A stretch of DNA of 55,274 bases from CAYLNM01 sp964385045 (lineage in GTDB: Bacteria; Planctomycetota; Phycisphaerae; Phycisphaerales; SM1A02): NCBI GenBank assembly GCA_964385045.1, contig CAYLNM010000010.1, forward strand, positions 1 to 55,274, given 5' to 3'. The position numbers were made by a program, and so were the translations under genes. Each line of letters starts with the position of its first letter. The stretch's first letter is position 1. The notes beneath the pieces are model-generated. The model ran no database searches and was not told the origin of the DNA. It saw only the letters and a program-made list of their open reading frames with translations. Positions 32,559-42,440 of this stretch are shown here, in pieces.

Positions 32559-34577
32559 TCACGTCCAGGCGTCGAGCACGGTCAGGACGTCGGCCAGCCC
32601 CACCGTGCCGTCGCCGTCGAGGTCCTCGGGACAGGCGTCGCAGGATCCCCACGCCGTCAGCACCATGAGCAGGTCCGACAGGGCGACCACCCCGTCGCCG
32701 TCGAGGTCGGCGGGCTCGCCGTCGGCGACCGTCCCGCGCCGGAACACGGACTCGGTGACGCCGTCGGCATCGGTGGCCTGCCAGACCGCGTACACCTCGG
32801 TGCCCTGACCGTTGCTGCGGATCTGCGACTCGAACTCGCCGGCGTCCGTGTCGGCGAGGGCCTGCAGCGGCTCGAAGGTCTCCCCGAAGTCGGTGGTCCG
32901 GGTGAGGAACAGATCGAGCGGCTGGGGAGCCGCGGACTTGTGCTCGTACTGGTTGAGCTCGGTGCCCCAGCCGATCCAGAACACCGAGGGATCGCGCGGG
33001 TCGTCCGGATTCGGGGTCGAGGGCGTCCCGACGAGGCGCGGCTCCTTCACGTTGATGGTGGTGTCGGTCAGCCCGCTCAGGTTCACCGGATCCGTCCAGG
33101 TCGCGCCGCCGTCGAACGAGCGTCGCAGATAGAAGTTGTAGTGCTCGAGGTCGGTGAAGCGCGCGACGGCCCAGTCCGGCGTCCAGCTGTACCCGACGGC
33201 GATGAAGTCGCCGCGAAGCAGGGCCCGGTGCGCCCGGGCGTCCTCGAAGCGGTCGTCTCCGGTGAGCGACGCGATGCCCATCGAGCTGCTCATGTTCATC
33301 GCGAGCTCGTTGTCCATCGCCCCCTCGCGGGTGGCGCTGTCGGGCGAGACCGACGGCACCAGGTGCTCGGGCAGGAAGCCGTCGATGCCGCGTCGCAGCA
33401 TGATGTCGGACGGGCCGCCCTGGTCGTACTCGCCCTGCTTCCAGAAGATCGCCAGGCGGATGCCGGAGTCGGGCCCGGGCGATCCCTGCGGCACGAATCG
33501 AACGCGGCGGGCGTTCTCCTCGGGATCGCTGATGATCCAGCCCGCGCCGGCGGTCGGATCGGGCTGCGAGTCGTCGAACGCCGAGAAGACGTGGTAGCGC
33601 ACGTACTTTCCGAAGTCGAGACCCTGCGTCCCCTTGGTCTCCTCGTACGCGACGATCGCGTTGCCGCCCACGACGGCGAGGTTGGCCCGCGACGACCCGG
33701 TGTTGCCGTACTCGTAGCCCTCGTTCGAGCCCGAGCCCATCGTGGTGAAGTTGTCGGTGATGCGCTGCGGCGCCGGGAACGGAACGCCGGCCTCGAGGTC
33801 GTCGGTGACGAGCTGCGTGCGCCAGATGTCCGTGCCCTTGCTCACCTTGGCGCCGCTGCCGCCCTCGCCCGGGCCCTCGGCATCGCCGGGCTGAAGCCCC
33901 TGGGGGTCCTCCTGCCACGTGATGACCCAGCCCGCGGCACTACCGCGATTGACGTCCTGCTTGGCGTCGCGGTAGCCGTCGGTCAGCTGCTCGGGGGCCG
34001 ACCACGTCACCCCGCCGTCCGTGGACCGCACGACGTAGACGGCCGCGTAGGGCATCTCGACGTCACCGAACTGCGGATAGCGGACCGTGCGCTGTTCGCC
34101 TCCAGGGACGTATCGGTCGACCCAGGTGACGACGACGGTGCGCCCCCGGTTGAAGATGTTCGGCTTCTCGCTGTCGCCCGCGTACGGAAGCGGCAGCGTC
34201 TCGGGATCACCGTCGTGGTCCGCCGTCACCGAGCTCTGCTCGGCGGTCTGCGAGAGGTTCTGCGGCGGCGACCACGTCGTGCCTCCGTCGAGCGACCGCG
34301 TCACGAAGATGTCGCGGGCCGGTCGCATGGTGCCGTCGAAGTCCCAGACATCCGGGCCGGCGGCATTGCCGTACACGCAGACCAGCGGCTCCTCGAATCC
34401 GTCGGGCGTGGCGTAGGAGAGACGGACGATCTTCGTCTTGTTCGAGTCGCCACCCCCGTCGAGTGACAGCAGCTGGGGTCGGTCGTAGCTCACGGTCGGA
34501 TCGCCCGCGTGGGCGTCGATGGCAGTCCCGGCCGCCAGGGTCGCGGTCGTCGCGACGAGGCATCGGCAGCTTCTCAT
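32559..34577 (-). CDS. Secreted sialidase-fold (BNR repeat) protein with dockerin-type anchor
   Basis: 672 residues. The signal (ATTATLAAGTAIDAHA) is followed by a propeller-like region with several Asp-box repeats of the form S-x-DGG-x-TW: SLDGGTTWS, STDGGVTWS, SFDGGATWTD, plus a TTDFGETF. These are typical of sialidases and related glycan-binding or photosystem-stability proteins. I do not see the arginine triad of true sialidases clearly, so a binding role is possible. The C-terminus has two calcium-loop repeats (ADLDGDGVVALSDLL, EDLDGDGTVGLADVL) separated by a CDAC segment, as in the PhoD protein. AGGAG is 7 nt before the ATG. It reads toward the strong hairpin at 32455. Confidence 0.85.
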   Translation of the reverse strand: MRSCRCLVATTATLAAGTAIDAHAGDPTVSYDRPQLLSLDGGGDSNKTKIVRLSYATPDGFEEPLVCVYGNAAGPDVWDFDGTMRPARDIFVTRSLDGGTTWSPPQNLSQTAEQSSVTADHDGDPETLPLPYAGDSEKPNIFNRGRTVVVTWVDRYVPGGEQRTVRYPQFGDVEMPYAAVYVVRSTDGGVTWSAPEQLTDGYRDAKQDVNRGSAAGWVITWQEDPQGLQPGDAEGPGEGGSGAKVSKGTDIWRTQLVTDDLEAGVPFPAPQRITDNFTTMGSGSNEGYEYGNTGSSRANLAVVGGNAIVAYEETKGTQGLDFGKYVRYHVFSAFDDSQPDPTAGAGWIISDPEENARRVRFVPQGSPGPDSGIRLAIFWKQGEYDQGGPSDIMLRRGIDGFLPEHLVPSVSPDSATREGAMDNELAMNMSSSMGIASLTGDDRFEDARAHRALLRGDFIAVGYSWTPDWAVARFTDLEHYNFYLRRSFDGGATWTDPVNLSGLTDTTINVKEPRLVGTPSTPNPDDPRDPSVFWIGWGTELNQYEHKSAAPQPLDLFLTRTTDFGETFEPLQALADTDAGEFESQIRSNGQGTEVYAVWQATDADGVTESVFRRGTVADGEPADLDGDGVVALSDLLMVLTAWGSCDACPEDLDGDGTVGLADVLTVLDAWT

Positions 34578-34815
34578 GGATCGGCTCCTGGTCGAGGTGG
34601 GAGAGCCCGGGCATGACCCGGGCGTGCAGGCCGCGACCGTATGGATCCTCCAGTGGGCGCGCGACGGGAAGGAGTGCTCGATGCCGGATCGAGCATCCGG
34701 ACCGGCGCGGAGATCGCGAAGCATTCCGGCAGCAGGTTTCCCCGCGTTCGGCCGCGCGGTGACGGTGGGGGGGCACGGGACGGGTGTGCGCCGTGTCGTC
34801 GAGCCGTCTCCGTGA

Positions 34816-36192
<1,377 letters not shown>

Positions 36193-36346
36193 CGAGGGGC
36201 GAGACTATCCGCCGTCGCCGCGGCGCCAGGGTCGCGGCGATCGCCATGAAGGTCGATTCACGCGGGCCGTGGGTGGGATTCACCGGCGACGCCGGCGCCC
36301 GCCGGGAGCGGTGGCGGGGGGCTCGGGCGAGGGCGGCCGACGAGCG

Positions 36347-39247
36347 TCAGGCGGCCCGCGAGGACGGGGCGTCCGGCGCGGCGGAGGTGCGATCCCTCGT
36401 CGTCATCATCGCGTCGCGGCACGCACGGACCAGGTCGGCGCGCGAGATCGGCTTCGTCGCGTAGGCGTCGCAGCCGGCGTCGAGACAGCGCTGCCGCTCC
36501 CCCGCGAAGGCGTGCGCGGTCAGGGCGAGGACGGGCAGGCGGCATCCCAGCGCGCGCAGGCGAGCGATCGCCTCGTAGCCGTCCATCTCCGGCATCTGCA
36601 TGTCGCTGACCACGAGGTCGACCGGGGGCGGATCCGCCAGCGGACCGTCGATCGTCCCGTCGACGGTGAGGCTCTCGACGGCCTGCCGGCCGTTGTCGAC
36701 GGTGCGGACGTCCGCGCCCGCCCGGCGAAGGTGGAACGACAGCAGCCGCTGGTTGTCCGGGCCGTCCTCGGCGAGGAGGATGCGGACGCCCTCGAGCGGA
36801 GGGGCCGCGCCGGCGGTGGTGCCGGGGTCGCGCTCGTGCGCCGCGGTCCTCGACGCCGCGTCCGCGAGCCGCCGCGTCGCCTCGAGGCGGGGAGTCGTCG
36901 CCACCGCGTCGAGATCGCCGGTGTCCACCGTGAGCGTGAAGGTCGAGCCCTGGCCCGGCGTGCTCTCGACCGTGATGTCGCCGCCGAGGATCCGGGCGAG
37001 TCGGCGGCTGATGTGCAGGCCGAGGCCCGTGCCGCCGAAGCGGCGGCTCATGCTCGTGTCGGCCTGGGCGAACGCCTGGAAGAGACGGTCGCACTGGACG
37101 GCGTCCATGCCGATGCCGGTGTCGGTGACCGCGATCTGCAGTCGTCGCGTGGGCCCGTGACAGCTGAGGCCGAGCGTGACGCCGCCGAGCTCGGTGAACT
37201 TGATCGCGTTGCCGACGAGGTTGACGAGCACCTGCCGCAGCCGCTGGGGGTCCGCGTCGATCCGTTCGGGCAGGGCGGTCTCGGCCACCGCCTCGAGCCG
37301 AAGGCCCTTCGCCTCGCTCTTCACGTGCATCAGGGACAGGACGTCGCCGACCACCTCCAGGGGATCGACCGGGCGACGGTCGACGACCATGCGTCCGGCC
37401 TCGAGCTTCGAGAGGTCGAGAATGTCGTTGATGATCGCCAGCAGGTGCTCGCCGTTGCGGCGGATCGTCGAGACGTGCTGGGATCGCCGGTCCCGGGCGA
37501 GGTGGCGGTCGGGATCCCCGGCGTCGCTGGCCAGCAGCTCCGTGAAGCCAAGGATCGCGGTCATCGGCGTCCGGATCTCGTGGCTCATGTTGGCGAGGAA
37601 CTCGCTCTTGGCCCGGTTGGCGGCGAGCGCCTCGTCGCGGGCGGCCTCCATCGCGGCGGTCGCCCGCTCGAGCTCGGCCGCGTGTCGTCGCGCGGACTGC
37701 TCCGCCTGGGCCCGCTCCCCGACGAGATCGGCGAGCTGGCGGAGCTGGCGGGCGACGTTGGCGACCGACGCTCGCACCGATCGGGCCACGTCCAGCTCCC
37801 ACGCGGCCCAGGGGCGGGAGCGATGCCGCGTCATGCGGACGTGCTCCTCGAAGCTGCCGCGGGGCGTGAGCCGCTCGTCGGCGTCGGTCGTCGCCGGCTT
37901 GTCGGGGTCGCCCGCCCACCGGATCTTCTCCATCGCCTCGGGGCGGAACCAGAGCACGCCGTCCCCGGTCGCCGCGAGCGGCACCACGAGGGTGCCCGCG
38001 GCCACCGCCTCGAGGTGGGCGAGCTCGGGCACGTCGGCCGCGAGGTGGTCGGTGACTCCGATCTCGCGGCCGTCGCGGGCGAGCTCGCGGGCGAGGATCC
38101 GGATCGACGCCTCGTCCGGCGTGCGTCCGGTCGCGAAGACGCGGTCGTCCAGCACCACCGCCGCGCCGTGAGCGTCGATCAGACCCTGCAGGCGGGCGAC
38201 GTGTCGTCCGATGCCGTCGTCGGCGGCCGGGTTGCGGGTGATCTCCTCCAGCAGGGCCGCGTTCTCGCGGTGGGCCCGCAGCACGCGCTCGGTGGTCGCG
38301 GCCTCCCGGAGCGACGCGACCCGGGCCGCCGTGGCGTCGGCCACGAGGATCGCTCGGTGCCGGGTCGGGACCGGGAGGTATCGCGGCTCGAGGTGCTGGC
38401 AGACCAGCATCCCGAGGAGCTCGTGATCGGCCATGAGCGAGCACGCGAGGGTGGCCCGCACCCCCATGTTCCGCAGGTACTGGAGATGCACCGGCGACAC
38501 GGAACGCAGGTCGGCGTCGCTGAGGTCCAGCGGATCGACCGCGCCGGGGCCCGCGACGAGCGGGAGCGGCTCGTGGTCGACGTCCATGATCAGGCGAGCT
38601 CGCTTCCGCCGGTACAGGCGGCGGGCCTGATCGGGGATGTCGCTCGCGGGGAACCGCTGGCCGAGGTAGGAGACCAGCTCGTCCCGCCGGACCTCGCTCA
38701 CCACGGTGCCGCTGCCGTCGTGCTCGAACGTGTACCCGATCGTGCGGTCGTGGCCGGTCAGCGTCGCGAGGGCCCGCGTCGCCGCGTCGAGTGCCGCCGA
38801 CTCGGTGGGGGCGGTCACGATCTCGGCGACCGCGTCGTCGAAGTCGCGGTCGGTGCCGATCGCCGCGAGGCCGCCCGTGGCGTCCGGGGCGACGGCGGGC
38901 CCGAGCTCCAGCACCCGCACGCCCTGCGGGTTGCGGTGGACGGAGGCGTCGAGGCGGATGATCCGGTCGCCGTCCCGGCGTTCGACCGAGACGTGGGCGT
39001 TGCGGCCCGGGCGGGGGCAGACGGGGGGCAGGGCCCGGATCGTGGCGATCGCGTCCGCCGGCAGCAGGTCCTCGAGTGGTCGGCCGAGGGCCTCGTCGAC
39101 GCCGAGCAGCGCCCGCAGCGTGCCGCCGGCGTGCGTGACGCGGCCGTCGTCCGCGAGGCCGAGCAGGACGCCGCGCGGCTGCACCGCGCCCGGCACGTGG
39201 ATCGGCTCGCGGGCGCACGCGTCGAGATCGAGGGTCTGAGGGGGCAT
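36347..39247 (-). CDS. Bacteriophytochrome hybrid histidine kinase
   Basis: 966 residues: PAS (1-110), GAF (140-305), PHY (320-500), coiled linker, HisKA/HATPase (about 550-790) and receiver (about 835-950). C11 (DACAREPIHVPGAVQPRG) is at the biliverdin attachment site of bacteriophytochromes. GAF has FPASDIPDQARRLY and VSPVHLQYLRNMG; PHY has the tongue motif PRGSF after RWAGDPDKP. Kinase boxes are NMSHEIRTPM (H box), NLVGNAIKFT, DTGIGM and GGTGLGL. The receiver has DLVVSDMQMPEMDGYEA with the phospho-Asp. It senses red/far-red light. No heme oxygenase or response-regulator partner is in the window. The start at 39247 fits the family N-terminus. Confidence 0.93.
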   Translation of the reverse strand: MPPQTLDLDACAREPIHVPGAVQPRGVLLGLADDGRVTHAGGTLRALLGVDEALGRPLEDLLPADAIATIRALPPVCPRPGRNAHVSVERRDGDRIIRLDASVHRNPQGVRVLELGPAVAPDATGGLAAIGTDRDFDDAVAEIVTAPTESAALDAATRALATLTGHDRTIGYTFEHDGSGTVVSEVRRDELVSYLGQRFPASDIPDQARRLYRRKRARLIMDVDHEPLPLVAGPGAVDPLDLSDADLRSVSPVHLQYLRNMGVRATLACSLMADHELLGMLVCQHLEPRYLPVPTRHRAILVADATAARVASLREAATTERVLRAHRENAALLEEITRNPAADDGIGRHVARLQGLIDAHGAAVVLDDRVFATGRTPDEASIRILARELARDGREIGVTDHLAADVPELAHLEAVAAGTLVVPLAATGDGVLWFRPEAMEKIRWAGDPDKPATTDADERLTPRGSFEEHVRMTRHRSRPWAAWELDVARSVRASVANVARQLRQLADLVGERAQAEQSARRHAAELERATAAMEAARDEALAANRAKSEFLANMSHEIRTPMTAILGFTELLASDAGDPDRHLARDRRSQHVSTIRRNGEHLLAIINDILDLSKLEAGRMVVDRRPVDPLEVVGDVLSLMHVKSEAKGLRLEAVAETALPERIDADPQRLRQVLVNLVGNAIKFTELGGVTLGLSCHGPTRRLQIAVTDTGIGMDAVQCDRLFQAFAQADTSMSRRFGGTGLGLHISRRLARILGGDITVESTPGQGSTFTLTVDTGDLDAVATTPRLEATRRLADAASRTAAHERDPGTTAGAAPPLEGVRILLAEDGPDNQRLLSFHLRRAGADVRTVDNGRQAVESLTVDGTIDGPLADPPPVDLVVSDMQMPEMDGYEAIARLRALGCRLPVLALTAHAFAGERQRCLDAGCDAYATKPISRADLVRACRDAMMTTRDRTSAAPDAPSSRAA

Positions 39248-39602
39248 GGCGAGGATGCGAGCTCCGCGACCCCTTGGGAGGTCGAGCGCCGACTTCGCAT
39301 CGGCCGGTCGGCGGGCCCGGGTGAGCCCGAGGACCGAAGGTGGCCCGCGGAACTTCCCGGGGTCGTGGAGCTGTGCGGGCGGCGGCTGCCGGGGCGGCGC
39401 CCCCCGACCACCGGCGCATGCTCCGCGGCCGCGCACCGCGTGCGTGCTCGTCCCGGGGGCGGTCCCGCGCGGGCTCGCGGCGCGCGACGAGGGGGCCGTG
39501 CCGAAGCACGACCCCCTCGCCATCGATGCAGGGCGCGGGCGCCGTCGGACGGATGGAGCGGCGTGCCGCCTCAGTCCGCCTCGGGTGCCGCGTCCGCGGG
39601 GC
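39248..39602. other. Intergenic region with a terminator hairpin
   Basis: 355 nt without a gene between the RRM gene and the phytochrome gene (same strand). The hairpin at 39488-39519 is the only feature. Confidence 0.6.
39488..39519 (-). terminator. Strong hairpin after the RRM gene
   Basis: Outer 8-bp stem (CGAGGGGG, 39488-39495, with CCCCCTCG, 39512-39519), one mismatch, inner 5-bp stem (CGTGC with GCACG) and a CGAA loop. About 84 nt past the RRM gene stop on the minus strand. Confidence 0.65.
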
Positions 39603-39923
39603 TCACCAGCCGCCGCGTCGGCCGCCGCCGCCGCCACCGCCGCCGCCGTAGCCACCGCGGCCACCGCCGCCGCCACCGCCACCGGTCTTGGCGCGGGCCT
39701 CGTTGACGTTGAGGGTGCGGCCGTCGAGCTCGCGGCCGTTGAGGCCGTCGATCGCGGCCTGGGCGTCGTTGTCGGGCATCGTCACGAAGGCGAAGCCGCG
39801 GGGCCGACCGGTGTCACGGTCGGTGATCACGGCGACGTCCTCGACGGTGCCGAACGCACCGAACGCCTCCCGCAGTCCGTCCTCGGTGGTGTCGAAATTC
39901 ATGTTGCCAACGTAGAGCTTCAC
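39603..39923 (-). CDS. RNA-binding protein with one RRM and Gly-rich tail
   Basis: 106 residues. A single RNA recognition motif fills residues 1-78: RNP2 is KLYVGNM (2-8) and RNP1 is RGFAFVTM. The tail is almost pure glycine with Arg, Tyr and Trp. This is the form of bacterial Rbp proteins, which bind single-stranded RNA and often rise in the cold. The start is GTG 39923 in CAGGAGACACGACGTG; the longer open frame upstream is not protein-like. It has its own strong terminator, so it is monocistronic. Confidence 0.92.
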   Translation of the reverse strand: MKLYVGNMNFDTTEDGLREAFGAFGTVEDVAVITDRDTGRPRGFAFVTMPDNDAQAAIDGLNGRELDGRTLNVNEARAKTGGGGGGGGRGGYGGGGGGGGGRRGGW

Positions 39924-40507
39924 GTCGTGTCTCCTGACGTGTTCGGTCCGCGACCGGCGGTCGTCGCCGGGCCGTGACCATTCGAGATGATTCGGACGCA
40001 ACGGTCGCGGCCGGATCGCGGCGGACGCGTCGTGCATCCGCGAATCGTCGCCGTCGACCGGAGGCCGACGAACGCCGTGCAGTGAGTGGGGGTGGAGCCG
40101 CGGGTGCGCGAGGCACGCGGCGATCCGCCCGGCCGCACCCCGGAGCGTCCGGGTGCGGCGGATCGCGGCCATGAGGGCCGCCGATCGTGCGTTGTCATGG
40201 GGTCGGTGGTCCAGCGTTCCGGAGTGTTCGGGCTTCCGGAGCCCTCGATCGCCGGAACGTCTCCGGACGCGCCATCGCGTCCTCGCAAGCCACCGGGTCT
40301 CAGCTCGTCCAGCCGGCTCATCGGCCTGCTGACTTCCCCAGTCTACCACGACTCGCCGCTCCCGTCCATCCGCAACCTCGAAAGATCGTCGATCGAATGG
40401 GCTCGCGGTGGACGCACGCCACGGGCCGGCATGATCTGCGCGGTTCGCCGTCCTCCTGCCCCGGACGTCGCACGGGCTCTGCCGCGGCGTTCGCCGGAGT
40501 CTCGCCG
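39924..40507. other. Divergent intergenic region, no gene seen
   Basis: 584 nt between the RRM gene and the acyltransferase-like gene. Part of it (about 40315-40385) is richer in A/T than its surroundings. If the RRM gene is cold-induced, a long leader could lie here, but I cannot show one. Confidence 0.45.
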
Positions 40508-42247
40508 ATGCCCCCGAGCCGACCCGCCCCCCGATCGAGTCCGTGGTCCGGGCTCCGCCACCGGGACCCGTCGCCCCGCGATCGCCGCCTCGACTGGCTC
40601 CGCGGCTGCGCGGTCCTCGCGATGAGCATCAACCACTTCGGGCTCGACCGCTCGTGGTACCACCCCGTGACCGGCGGCTCGGTCTTCCTGATCAACGCCG
40701 CCGAGGTGTTCTTCTTCGTGTCGGGCGTCACGCTCGGGATCGTCTCGGGGCGGCGCGACCTCGCGGCGGGATCGATCCGCTGCTGGCGCCGCGTCGTCGA
40801 CCTGTGGCTCGCGATCATGCTCATGGCCTTCGGGGGTGCCGCGCTGGGCCACGAGGCGATCGATCGCGACGAGCCGCTGCGCTGGATCGGGTCGGTGCTG
40901 ACGCTGCAGGAGGCCCCGTTCTGGAGCGACGTCCTCGTCACGTACGTGCTGTACCTCCTGGCGGTGCCGCCGATCCTCGCCCTGCTGCACGCGGGCCGGA
41001 CGCGACTGGTGGTGGCGGGCATCGTGGCGGTCTACGTCGCCGGCCGCCTCGACCCGGGACGACTCGAGCTGCCGTTCGCGGGCTTCCGCACGCTGTCGGT
41101 CAATGCGCCGCTGTTCCTGGGCGGCGTCGTGCTCGGCTGGCACCGGGAGGCGGTCGCGTCGGCGTGGTCGCGGATGCCCGGGCGACGCATCGTCGACGGT
41201 CTCGCGGTCGCGGCGGGTCTCGGCCTCCTCGTCCTCTACGCGACCGGCTATCGCGGGTGGCCGGCCCTCGGCGAGGCGCTCGAGGTGAGCACCCTCGAAC
41301 AGCGCGAGTTCCACATGCCGCCGCTCGCGCTGGCGATCGTCGTGGTCTACCTCCGGTGCCTGTGGCTGCTGGTGGACCGGCTCTGGCTCGTGCTCGCCCG
41401 TGGCCTGGGGTGGCTCGTCGAGCCACTCGGTCGGGCGGCGCTCGCGGCCTACGTCGCCCACGCGTTCCTCATGCCCGTCACGTGGTGGATCGTGGAGCGG
41501 ATCCCCGTCGACCTCGATCCCGAGACGGGCACCGGAGCGACGGCGATCACCACCCTGTACGCGGGACTGCTCTTCGCGACCGCGTGGGCGGTCCACGGAC
41601 TGGCTCGCGTCCGCGTGGGCACGCGGGTGGACCCGGCCGCGCCGCACGGCCGGCGCGGCCGGCCCCTCACCCGCGTCCTCGGCCCTTTCGCGACCGCCGC
41701 GAGCGGAGTCGCGGTGCTCGCGCTGGCATTCCTCGGGCGCGGCGTGGATCCCGCGGCCGACCCGCCGGAGAAGGACCTGCCGGTCGCGTGGGCGCACGAG
41801 GCCGTCTACGGGCGGCTGGCCGACCTCGATGCGCACCGGGCGGCGGTGGTCGTCCACCCGCTGCCTCGCGGCCCCGGCGAGCCCGACCACGATCCCGGGG
41901 AGCTGGCGGCCCGCATCCGCGACACGGTGGCCGAGGAGCTCGGCGAGGCGGTGTCGTCGATCCGGCTCGAGCTGCACCGGGTGGACGACGGCGGGCCGGA
42001 CGATCCGTTCGGGCCGGAGCTCGTGCGGCGGCTCGCCGAGGACGAGTCGCTTCGCGTCGGGCCGGAGGGCCTGCCCGTGATCGTCGTCGTGGCCCGGGCC
42101 GCGTCCGCCGACCCCGCCGCGCCCGCGGGGGCCATCCACCGGGCCATCGTCGGTGCGCGGGCATCCGCCCCCGACGCCCTGGCCATCGTCGCCCTCGCCC
42201 TGAGCCCGAGCCGGCCGGAGGACGCGTGGCAGGAGCCGCCGGAGTGA
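40508..42247 (+). CDS. OpgC-like membrane acyltransferase with C-terminal soluble domain
   Basis: 579 residues. About ten helices occupy residues 25-390 and begin with RRLDWLRGCAVLAMSINHFG, the RxxDxxRG...H signature of the OpgC branch of membrane acyltransferases. OpgC succinylates osmoregulated periplasmic glucans; others in the family modify polysaccharides. The last 190 residues are soluble and start after a helix near 395. They contain an alpha/beta region (VSSIRLELHRV, GLPVIVVVARA) that I do not recognise; such a tail is not part of OpgC itself. The start is ATG 40508 in GGAGTCTCGCCGATG. It is likely monocistronic, with the phosphatase gene 193 nt downstream. Confidence 0.82.
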   Translation: MPPSRPAPRSSPWSGLRHRDPSPRDRRLDWLRGCAVLAMSINHFGLDRSWYHPVTGGSVFLINAAEVFFFVSGVTLGIVSGRRDLAAGSIRCWRRVVDLWLAIMLMAFGGAALGHEAIDRDEPLRWIGSVLTLQEAPFWSDVLVTYVLYLLAVPPILALLHAGRTRLVVAGIVAVYVAGRLDPGRLELPFAGFRTLSVNAPLFLGGVVLGWHREAVASAWSRMPGRRIVDGLAVAAGLGLLVLYATGYRGWPALGEALEVSTLEQREFHMPPLALAIVVVYLRCLWLLVDRLWLVLARGLGWLVEPLGRAALAAYVAHAFLMPVTWWIVERIPVDLDPETGTGATAITTLYAGLLFATAWAVHGLARVRVGTRVDPAAPHGRRGRPLTRVLGPFATAASGVAVLALAFLGRGVDPAADPPEKDLPVAWAHEAVYGRLADLDAHRAAVVVHPLPRGPGEPDHDPGELAARIRDTVAEELGEAVSSIRLELHRVDDGGPDDPFGPELVRRLAEDESLRVGPEGLPVIVVVARAASADPAAPAGAIHRAIVGARASAPDALAIVALALSPSRPEDAWQEPPE

Positions 42248-42279
42248 GGTGACCCGCCGGCCGTCGGCCACCGGCCGCC

Positions 42280-42317
42280 GGCCCCCGGGGGGGCGGATCG
42301 GCCGGGGGGCGGGGGCC
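42280..42317 (+). terminator. Inverted repeat after the acyltransferase gene
   Basis: 8-bp arms GGCCCCCG (42280-42287) and CGGGGGCC (42310-42317), 22-nt loop, in a very G-rich gap 33 nt past the stop. Confidence 0.4.
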
Positions 42318-42375
42318 GCGAGGCGGGGGGCGTCCGTCCGCGGTGCACCCGAGGTGGGACTCTCCGGGCGGGGGC

Positions 42376-42381
42376 TATGCT
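42376..42381 (+). promoter_or_regulatory. Possible -10 box (TATGCT)
   Basis: TATGCT fits TANNNT and lies 60 nt before the GTG of the phosphatase gene. No clear -35. Confidence 0.35.
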
Positions 42382-42440
42382 GGGGCCGCCGCGACGATCG
42401 ATCGCCCCGACCGACGTCGCCGAGCCGGGAGTGACGCCGC

